Shown here piece after piece: positions 55,649-64,000 of a DNA stretch of 64,000 bases. Position numbers and translations under genes: made by a program. Every line of letters begins with the position of its first letter. Positions within the stretch are counted from its first letter, which is position 1. Source of the stretch: Vibrio sp. (GTDB lineage: Bacteria; Pseudomonadota; Gammaproteobacteria; Enterobacterales; Vibrionaceae); assembly GCA_028131545.1 (NCBI GenBank), contig JAOICL010000001.1:116901-180900 (forward strand). The letters run 5' to 3'. The notes under the pieces are model-generated. The model ran no database searches. It had not been told where the DNA came from and saw only the letters and a list, made by a program, of their open reading frames with translations.

Positions 55649-57067
55649 ATGGCAGAACATCAACCGACCTTCTTCTTCTTTGATTACGAAACTTGGGGAA
55701 TTAATCCCGCAAAGGATCGTCCATGCCAATTTGCAGGAGTCCGCACTGATGCTGATTTCAATGTAATAGGCGAACCTCTTGTTATTTATTGTAAGCCAAC
55801 CATTGACTCATTACCGTCACCAGAAGCGGCATTAGTCACAGGTATTACACCACAACTGGCGCTCACCCAGGGTCTACCAGAACCGGAATTCATCGCTAAG
55901 ATTCATAAAGAACTTTCAACACCCAATACGACTAACCTTGGCTATAATAGCATCCGATTCGATGACGAAGTCACACGGTACACTTTGTATCGTAACTTCT
56001 TTGAACCTTATTCATGGAGCTATCTAAATAAAAATTCTCGTTGGGATTTATTGGATGTTTTAAGGGCATGTCATGCATTAAGACCTGACGGTATTGAATG
56101 GCCTGAGAATGAAGAAGGCTTTACCAGCTTCAAACTAGAAAACTTATCTGTTGCAAATGGCATAGAGCATGAAAATGCACACGATGCGATGGCAGATGTT
56201 GTAGCAACCATCGAATTAGCGAAAAAAGTGAAATTAGCTCAACCAAAGCTTTTTGATTACTTTTATTCCATACGCAATAAAAATCAAGTAAAAGCATTAA
56301 TTGATATCACCAATATGACCCCATTAATGCATGTATCGGGCATGTTAGGTAAAGAGTGTCAATATACCAGTTGGATCGTACCGATTGCATGGCATCCAAA
56401 CAATAATAATGCGGTCATTATCGTCGATCTTGCCAAAGATCCTACACCATTATTCGACCTTTCTGCCGAAGAAATTAAGCAACGTCTGTATACAAAACGC
56501 AGCGAGCTACCAGAAGGCGCACTTCCCATTCCTTTAAAGCTCGTTCACATCAATAAGTGCCCTATTGTCGCTCCTGCTAAAACTTTAACAGCAGAGAATG
56601 CTGAACGCATCGGTATCAACAGAGCGCAGTGTTTACAAAATCTTGCAAAGATAAAATCTCATGTTGATCTAAGAGAAAAACTAACACAGGTCTATCAAGA
56701 AGAGCGCCGTTACTCAGATGATGTCAATGTAGACGAGAAGCTTTATTACGGATTCTTTAGCTACGCAGATAAAGAATCCATTGATCTTATTCGCCAAGCT
56801 CCGGTTGAAAACTTAATCGATTTAGATATTAAAGTATCCGACCCTCGAATTAAGCCGCTTTTATTTCAATATCGAGCTCGACATTATCCAGAAACATTAA
56901 CGGATATAGAAATGCAAAAATGGGTGACACATTGCCGTGATTACTTTGAAGCGAACTTAGAACATTACATGGCTAATTTAGATAACCTCGCTCATGAACA
57001 CGAACATGATAGTAAAAAGATACACATTTTAAAGAAAATATATCAATACGTACAATCAATAGCTTAA
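55649..57067 (+). CDS. sbcB: exodeoxyribonuclease I (ORF from 55589; start likely 55649)
   Basis: PTFFFFDYETWGINPAKDRPCQFAGVRTD; HDAMADVVATIELAK. Confidence 0.95.
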   Translation: MAEHQPTFFFFDYETWGINPAKDRPCQFAGVRTDADFNVIGEPLVIYCKPTIDSLPSPEAALVTGITPQLALTQGLPEPEFIAKIHKELSTPNTTNLGYNSIRFDDEVTRYTLYRNFFEPYSWSYLNKNSRWDLLDVLRACHALRPDGIEWPENEEGFTSFKLENLSVANGIEHENAHDAMADVVATIELAKKVKLAQPKLFDYFYSIRNKNQVKALIDITNMTPLMHVSGMLGKECQYTSWIVPIAWHPNNNNAVIIVDLAKDPTPLFDLSAEEIKQRLYTKRSELPEGALPIPLKLVHINKCPIVAPAKTLTAENAERIGINRAQCLQNLAKIKSHVDLREKLTQVYQEERRYSDDVNVDEKLYYGFFSYADKESIDLIRQAPVENLIDLDIKVSDPRIKPLLFQYRARHYPETLTDIEMQKWVTHCRDYFEANLEHYMANLDNLAHEHEHDSKKIHILKKIYQYVQSIA

Positions 57068-57194
57068 TTAAGTTATTTGGGTTTAAAGATCGAAGACTTA
57101 ATACTTTATTATGATTTGGTGACATTAATACAAACTTGATGTCGCCAAATAATCTACTATGGTAAATACAATATCAAATTTGTATGAGCATAGT

Positions 57195-58091
57195 ATGAAT
57201 AAGAATCTACACCCAGTACTTGATAGCTACCCAACTGAAATGCAAGTTGTCTTAAAGAAAATAGCCTACGATGATAATTTTTCGGCCGTAATTACAACGG
57301 AGCAATTTAAGCACTTGATGGACGTCGCACGCATGTCAGATTCTGAACTTAGAATTGCTCTTTTGCCGTTGGCTGCAGCGTATTCTCATGCGCCTATCTC
57401 CAAGTTTCATGTTGGAGCGATTGTACGTGGTGGCTCAGGTCATCTTTATTTTGGTGCTAATTTAGAAATCTTAAGTACCCAACTCGGTCAAACTGTTCAT
57501 GCTGAACAATCTGCTATTAGCAATGCTTGGGCCAATGGTGAAAGTAGCATTATTGATATCACTATCAGTGATAGCCCTTGTGGGCATTGTCGACAGTTCA
57601 TTAATGAAACCAGTACCGCACAAACATTAAAGATCCAACTCCCTGAGCGTCAAGAAGCATTGTTACGCGACTTTTTACCAGATGCATTTGGTCCTGAAAA
57701 CTTGGGGAGCGATCAACGTCTACTCGACCCTTTATCCCACAATCATTACTTTAATAGTGACGACCCAACAACCCAAATGGCCGTCAATGCGCTTAATTTC
57801 AGTTATGCTCCCTACAGTAAAGATCACAGTGGAGTCGCTATCTTATTAGATGATGGGACCTTTTGCCTTGGTGCTTATGCCGAAAATGCGGCATTCAACC
57901 CAAGCTTACCTCCGTTACAAATGGCTTTATGCCAAGTAAGATTAAAAGGCTATGGTTTTGATAGTATTAAAGAGGTTGCTCTTGTTGAGATGACTGATGG
58001 TACCGTCAGTCACTTAGCAGATACTCAATCTACCCTTGATGCTATTAATCCGGATACTCCTCTGACCTATGCAGCTCTTCCTACTCAATAA
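57195..58091 (+). CDS. cdd: cytidine deaminase (ORF from 57159)
   Basis: ALLPLAAAYSHAPISKFHVGAIVRGGSG; QTVHAEQSAISNAW; PCGHCRQF. Confidence 0.94.
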   Translation: MNKNLHPVLDSYPTEMQVVLKKIAYDDNFSAVITTEQFKHLMDVARMSDSELRIALLPLAAAYSHAPISKFHVGAIVRGGSGHLYFGANLEILSTQLGQTVHAEQSAISNAWANGESSIIDITISDSPCGHCRQFINETSTAQTLKIQLPERQEALLRDFLPDAFGPENLGSDQRLLDPLSHNHYFNSDDPTTQMAVNALNFSYAPYSKDHSGVAILLDDGTFCLGAYAENAAFNPSLPPLQMALCQVRLKGYGFDSIKEVALVEMTDGTVSHLADTQSTLDAINPDTPLTYAALPTQ

Positions 58092-58109
58092 CCTGTCAAA
58101 TAGTTAATT

Positions 58110-58715
58110 ATGCTTAATTATTCATTAGATGAATGGATACAATACGCCCTATTTTGGCTACAGCAACCAATAATATTCCGAATTATTTTAGGCATATTAT
58201 TGGTTTTTGCATATCGCCTAACGAAAAGAGTTTCTGACAAAACCATACACCAACTGGCCGTACGAAAAAATGTGAAATCGGCACGAATCAGTTTTATCCT
58301 GCATTTTTCGCATGCCATTATATTTTTAATTTATTTTTCAATATTCAGTGTCAGCACTGGCATTGGCTACGGCGACTTATCTCTACTCTTTTCTTCCATG
58401 TTTGCCATATTGGGTGTCGCATTATTTGCTCAATGGTCAATGTTAAGTAATGTCACCGCTAGTTTTCTAATCTTCTTTTTCTTTCCATATCGTGTGGGGA
58501 CACATATCAAGGTTGTGGACAAAGATGAAGATATATCTGGTGAAATTGTTGAAATACAAATGTTTTATGTACTAATAAAGCGAAAAGATGGGCACTTGAT
58601 TACTTATCCCAGTTCACTCCTATTGCAAAAATCCGTCATTCGACCACCTAATTCATCAACTCAACCCGATAGTATGACTTCGTCTAAAAAAAGATTATAC
58701 CGTCCTAAAAAGTGA
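58110..58715 (+). CDS. MscS-family mechanosensitive channel domain protein
   Basis: three TM segments followed by FFFFPYRVGTHIKVVDKDEDISGEIVEIQMFYVLIKRKDGHLITYPSSLLLQK. Confidence 0.8.
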   Translation: MLNYSLDEWIQYALFWLQQPIIFRIILGILLVFAYRLTKRVSDKTIHQLAVRKNVKSARISFILHFSHAIIFLIYFSIFSVSTGIGYGDLSLLFSSMFAILGVALFAQWSMLSNVTASFLIFFFFPYRVGTHIKVVDKDEDISGEIVEIQMFYVLIKRKDGHLITYPSSLLLQKSVIRPPNSSTQPDSMTSSKKRLYRPKK

Positions 58716-58811
58716 TCCTTAAACGAATGGTCGCCTACATAATAAGGACGGTATAAATCTCCATAAAGCTCAATCATACCTATGAATAAGATAATTTGGA
58801 TTCAATCAGCC

Positions 58812-59453
58812 TTAGAACCCTTCAATCAAGTACACTTTTTCACGAAAATAAGTCGCACTTTGCCCTTTTGGTGGGCGACTTGTATTCTCATCCGTATCGA
58901 TTAGCGTAATAGTATACCCATCATACAGTGAATGGACCTCACTCTCAGAAACAGAGAAAGGAGGCCCCTGCATCTCACCCTGAGGATATTCAAGAGTGAT
59001 CAGTAACATTCGCCCTCCTGGCTTTACCAGTCCTTTAAGGCGCTCTACATAAGTTTTACGCATATTTTCAGGCAAAGCAATTAATGCCGCTCGATCATAG
59101 ATTAAATCAACAGGCGCTAAAGGCGCGGTAAAATAGTCACCGGTAAAGATTTCTAACTCATCAAATTCATATTTATCATGTTGATCACTTAATGGATAAA
59201 CGAGAGGCGTATAGAAATTCTCAGCAAAAAAAGATCGCACCGCTATTTTACTGAGTTCAACCCCTTGAACTTTATGATGCTGTGTTGCTAACCAAATCAG
59301 ATCTTCACTTTTACCACATAATGGAACGAAAACAGCTTCATCGTGTTGAGGTTCTAATCTATCCCAAAAGCGTTTTAATGATGGATTCACATCTGTTAAG
59401 TGAAAACCCAGTTGATTTTTAGCCCATTTATTATGCCAAAACTCATGTTCCAT
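58812..59453 (-). CDS. tpm: thiopurine S-methyltransferase
   Basis: [54 protein letters not shown]. Confidence 0.95.
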   Translation of the reverse strand: MEHEFWHNKWAKNQLGFHLTDVNPSLKRFWDRLEPQHDEAVFVPLCGKSEDLIWLATQHHKVQGVELSKIAVRSFFAENFYTPLVYPLSDQHDKYEFDELEIFTGDYFTAPLAPVDLIYDRAALIALPENMRKTYVERLKGLVKPGGRMLLITLEYPQGEMQGPPFSVSESEVHSLYDGYTITLIDTDENTSRPPKGQSATYFREKVYLIEGF

Positions 59454-59523
59454 CGTGATTCCTTTATACTGCTATATTAAATTAAAGAGTCGTCGCTTAA
59501 AAAATACGACGATCGTAAAAAGC

Positions 59524-59551
59524 AAACAAGCGACCATAAGGTCGCTTGTTT
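59524..59551 (-). terminator. intrinsic terminator after ihfA
   Basis: AAACAAGCGACC-ATAA-GGTCGCTTGTTT. Confidence 0.8.
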
Positions 59552-59575
59552 TATTATTCATATTCTCGGAAAAAG

Positions 59576-59869
59576 TTACTGCTTTTTCAAGCTTTCAACT
59601 CTTGATTTCAACTTTTGTCCTGGGCTAAATGTGACCACTCGACGAGCTGAAATAGGAATATCTTCACCAGTCTTTGGATTTCGACCCGGTCTTTCACTTT
59701 TATCTCTTAAATTGAAGTTGCCAAAGCCAGATAACTTAACTTGCTCGCCATTTTCCAATGCCTTGCGAACTTCTTCAAAGAACACTTCAACCGTTTCCTT
59801 GGCATCACGCTTATTGTACCCAAGCTTTTCAAACAAATGTTCAGCCAAATCGGCCTTTGTGAGCGCCAT
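59576..59869 (-). CDS. ihfA: integration host factor subunit alpha
   Basis: [81 protein letters not shown]. Confidence 0.98.
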   Translation of the reverse strand: MALTKADLAEHLFEKLGYNKRDAKETVEVFFEEVRKALENGEQVKLSGFGNFNLRDKSERPGRNPKTGEDIPISARRVVTFSPGQKLKSRVESLKKQ

Positions 59870-60115
59870 AAACTTTCCTCAAGCTTAAATGAAACCATGC
59901 AATCATACAATTGCACCAATTAAAATTCTCTAATCAATCAACAAGATAGAGTTACGATATAAAAGAAGTGTATGACAGGGTTAACATTTTCGCCAATTAT
60001 TTTTCGTCAATTGATAAAAATTTTACATTTCAAGGGATTAGAAATCCATAAAAAGCGCTCATTTGCAATAATGTCTACAAAAGCAGCGACTTAATACATC
60101 ATAAACCATAGTTAT

Positions 60116-60147
60116 AAAAAAACCTCGCTTAACGCGAGGCTTTTTTC
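60116..60147 (-). terminator. putative terminator after pheT
   Basis: AAAAAACCTCGC-TTAA-CGCGAGGCTTTTTT hairpin. Confidence 0.7.
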
Positions 60148-60173
60148 AGTTGAGATTAAATTAAGTTAAATCC

Positions 60174-62561
60174 TTAATCTCGTAATGCGGCATCAAATTG
60201 CTCTGAAATATGAGCAACGATACTATCAACAGCGTTTGCAATATCCGCTTCTTCAAGTGTGCGTTCGATAGATTGAAGTGTCAGTGCAATCGCTAGACTC
60301 TTCTTACCTTCTTCAACGCCTTTGCCAGTATAAACATCAAACAACTGTGCATCTAACAAGAACTCGCCACCTTTCGCTAGACAAGCTTTAACGATGTCAC
60401 CTGATGCAGTGTCTTCATCGACAACAACCGCAATATCACGACGGTTTGATGGGAATTTAGAAATAGCTACAGCTTCAGGTATCACGCGCGTGTTGATTGC
60501 AGACCATTCCACTTCAAAGACGATAGTACGACCATTTAGGCCAAACTTACGCTCGAGTTCTGGATGGATAGTACCAATCACACCGACTTCTTTACCGTCT
60601 ACAATAATTGCAGCCGATTGACCAGGGTGAAGTGCAGGATGTTGAGTTGTAGCAAAAGAATACGCTTTCTCATTTGCCGTTAGCTCTAAAATCGCTTCTA
60701 AGTCACCTTTTAGATCAAAGAAATCAACCGTCTTTGATTCCATATCCCAATGCTCTTCAGTCGCGTTGCCTGCAATAATACCAGCAAGCATCGGCTCTTG
60801 ACGCATGCCATTTTCAGCAGCGTCACATGGGATAAAACGTAAGCCATATTCAAACAAACGAACACGTGGCTGTTGACGTTTTTGGTTATGTACGACGGTA
60901 TTTAATAAACCTTGGATAAGACCTAAACGCATCGCTGACATATCAGCAGAGATAGGGAAAGGTAATACTAATGGTTCAACACCCGGCACGATCAATTTTT
61001 GCTGTTCTGGTTCAACAAAGCTATAAGTAATCGCTTCGTGGTAACCACGATCAACAAGAAGGTCACGAACACGCTTAAGCGGTTGGTTAGCCTCTTTATG
61101 AACATTCATCGTTAACGCAGCTTCAGGCGCTTGATTAGGAATGTTATCGTAACCATAAATGCGGCCTACTTCTTCGATCAAATCTTGCTCAATTGCAATA
61201 TCAAAACGCCATGTCGGTGCAAGCGCTTTCCAGCCACCCTCGATAGACTCAACGGATAAACCTAGACGCTCTAGAATCTCAACAACATCTGTATCTGGAA
61301 TAACGTGGCCTAATAAGCTATCTAACTTAGAACGACGCAAGATAACCGTATTAGGTGTTGGCAACTGCTCTTCCGCTTCAGCAGAGATCACAGGAGCAAC
61401 GTCACCGCCACAGATCTCAACGAGAAGCTGTGTTGCACGTTCCATCGCGTTAACTTGTAATGCAAAGTCAACACCACGCTCAAAACGCATTGATGAATCC
61501 GTATGCAGACCATAATTACGAGCACGGCCACGAATATGATCTGGTGCGAAAAAAGCGCACTCAAGTAATACATCTTTAGTTTCTGATGTGACACCTGATG
61601 TTTCACCACCAAAAATCCCCGCAATTGCGAGAGCTTGATTATGATCGGCAACAACTAATGTATCCGTATTTAACTCAACATCATTGCCATCAAGTGTCGT
61701 TAACTTTTCGCCCTGCTCTGCTAAACGAACAACAATACCACCTTCGATTTTAGCCAAATCAAATGCGTGCATTGGTTGACCTTGCTCAAGTAGAACGTAG
61801 TTTGTAATATCAACAACAGGATCAATTGAACGAATACCGCAACGGCGTAACTTCTCTTGCATCCAAATCGGCGTATCGACTTGCACATTCACATTCTTAA
61901 CAATACGGCCAAGGTAACGTGGGCACGCGTCTTTTGCTTGAACATCAATCGCGATAATATCGGATAATGTTTCTTGAATCGCAGCAACGTCAGGGGAAGT
62001 CACATCGGTACGGTTCAATACACCCACTTCACGAGCTAAACCACGGATGCTAAAACAATCGGCACGGTTTGCCGTTAGATCGACATCAATCGTGACATCG
62101 TTCAGATCTAAAAATTCACGAAAATCTGTTCCAACCACAGAATCTTGAGGTAATTCTAAAATACCATCAGACTCAACATCAATACCTAGCTCAGTAAATG
62201 AACACAGCATGCCATGTGATGGCTGACCACGTAACTTCGCTTTCTTGATTTTAAAGTTACCCGGTAGCACAGCGCCAACGGTTGCAACCGCTACTTTTAT
62301 GCCTTGACGACAATTTGAAGCGCCACAAACAATATCGAGTAGCTCTTCTGCGCCCACATCAATTTTAGTTACACGTAATTTATCAGCATCTGGATGTTGA
62401 CCACATTCCACTACTTGACCAATTTTAACGCCAGTAAATTCACCCGCCACAGGAAGTACGTCATCCACTTCTAGGCCAGCCATTGTAATTTGGTGAGTCA
62501 GTTCATCAGTTGATACTGCTGGGTTTACCCACTCACGTAGCCATGATTCGCTAAATTTCAT
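60174..62561 (-). CDS. pheT: phenylalanyl-tRNA synthetase beta subunit
   Basis: [33 protein letters not shown]; 795 aa. Confidence 0.98.
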   Translation of the reverse strand: MKFSESWLREWVNPAVSTDELTHQITMAGLEVDDVLPVAGEFTGVKIGQVVECGQHPDADKLRVTKIDVGAEELLDIVCGASNCRQGIKVAVATVGAVLPGNFKIKKAKLRGQPSHGMLCSFTELGIDVESDGILELPQDSVVGTDFREFLDLNDVTIDVDLTANRADCFSIRGLAREVGVLNRTDVTSPDVAAIQETLSDIIAIDVQAKDACPRYLGRIVKNVNVQVDTPIWMQEKLRRCGIRSIDPVVDITNYVLLEQGQPMHAFDLAKIEGGIVVRLAEQGEKLTTLDGNDVELNTDTLVVADHNQALAIAGIFGGETSGVTSETKDVLLECAFFAPDHIRGRARNYGLHTDSSMRFERGVDFALQVNAMERATQLLVEICGGDVAPVISAEAEEQLPTPNTVILRRSKLDSLLGHVIPDTDVVEILERLGLSVESIEGGWKALAPTWRFDIAIEQDLIEEVGRIYGYDNIPNQAPEAALTMNVHKEANQPLKRVRDLLVDRGYHEAITYSFVEPEQQKLIVPGVEPLVLPFPISADMSAMRLGLIQGLLNTVVHNQKRQQPRVRLFEYGLRFIPCDAAENGMRQEPMLAGIIAGNATEEHWDMESKTVDFFDLKGDLEAILELTANEKAYSFATTQHPALHPGQSAAIIVDGKEVGVIGTIHPELERKFGLNGRTIVFEVEWSAINTRVIPEAVAISKFPSNRRDIAVVVDEDTASGDIVKACLAKGGEFLLDAQLFDVYTGKGVEEGKKSLAIALTLQSIERTLEEADIANAVDSIVAHISEQFDAALRD

Positions 62562-62579
62562 TGTGTTTAAACCTCTGGA

Positions 62580-63587
<1,008 letters not shown>

Positions 63588-63808
63588 TTATCCATGTCTC
63601 TTTACACATGCAAAAGAGATTTATCTCAATATTAGCGTTATATTAACGAATGACACTACGAATTCCAAACTGAAAAGGTAAGTTTATGTGTAGAAACTGC
63701 CACTTGTGATCATTTCTACGGCAGTTATCCCTTTCTTACTGGAACTTTATATTTTTCGGCGACTCTATACTCAGAGAACATGGCGTCATTGACACGACAA
63801 GGAACACA

Positions 63809-64000
63809 ATGAATACGGATAATCCGGTCACTATCACCCCAATATTACCTCAGCACAACAGCACAATTTGCCAAATTATTAAGCAAGTCGGAGCTGAATA
63901 CGGCGCCATTGGCGAAGGATTTGGCCCTTCCGACCCCGAAGTAGAAGCCATGAGCCAATACTATACCGCTGAGACAAATAGCTTATATCTTGTAGCATTA
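63809..64000 (+). CDS. GNAT-like N-acetyltransferase, truncated by the window edge
   Basis: ATG at 63809, open to 64000: MNTDNPVTITPILPQHNSTICQIIKQVGAEYGAIGEGFGPSDPEVEAMSQYYTAETNSLYLVAL. Confidence 0.7.
   Translation, partial: MNTDNPVTITPILPQHNSTICQIIKQVGAEYGAIGEGFGPSDPEVEAMSQYYTAETNSLYLVAL

Noticed and set aside
61159-61515. 118-aa + strand ORF antisense to pheT
   Set aside because: Shadow ORF with Ser/Arg-rich composition and no domain.

Overview
AT-rich chromosomal window from a Vibrionaceae genome, probably Aliivibrio; this is inferred from a VF530/DUF2132-family protein, PanP and HexR, and gene order, with no database search. It is mostly core housekeeping sequence with no rRNA, tRNA, CRISPR array, IS element or prophage that I could recognise. 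Main blocks: cmoA-cmoB; a three-gene retropepsin-like protease / inactive transglutaminase-7TM / ATP-grasp ligase operon; YHS and SYLF secreted proteins; a small-protein cluster (DUF4870, Rof, scramblase-like, VF530, RRM); cmoM-mukF-mukE-mukB; elyC; purR; glgC-glgA; aroA and topA; aat-bpt-infA; tdk; cysS; ppiB-lpxH-ychJ; a TfoX-family gene; lysO-hypothetical-panP; hexR; grxA; hinT-COG3014-ycfL-lpoB-thiK-ndh; an orphan DUF1887 (Card1/Can2-like CARF + PD-(D/E)xK) protein; fadR/nhaB; dsbB; ftsK; lrp/ald; sbcB; cdd; an MscS-like gene; tpm; ihfA; pheS-pheT; and a truncated GNAT gene at the right edge. The best candidates for under-described biology are (1) the Card1-like nuclease with no CRISPR locus in the window, (2) the retropepsin/transglutaminase-7TM/ATP-grasp operon, (3) the COG3014-YcfL-LpoB lipoprotein cluster, and (4) several non-coding elements: a double LacI-type operator plus intrinsic terminator in front of purR, 17-nt tandem repeats upstream of sbcB, and interleaved hairpins upstream of pheS.
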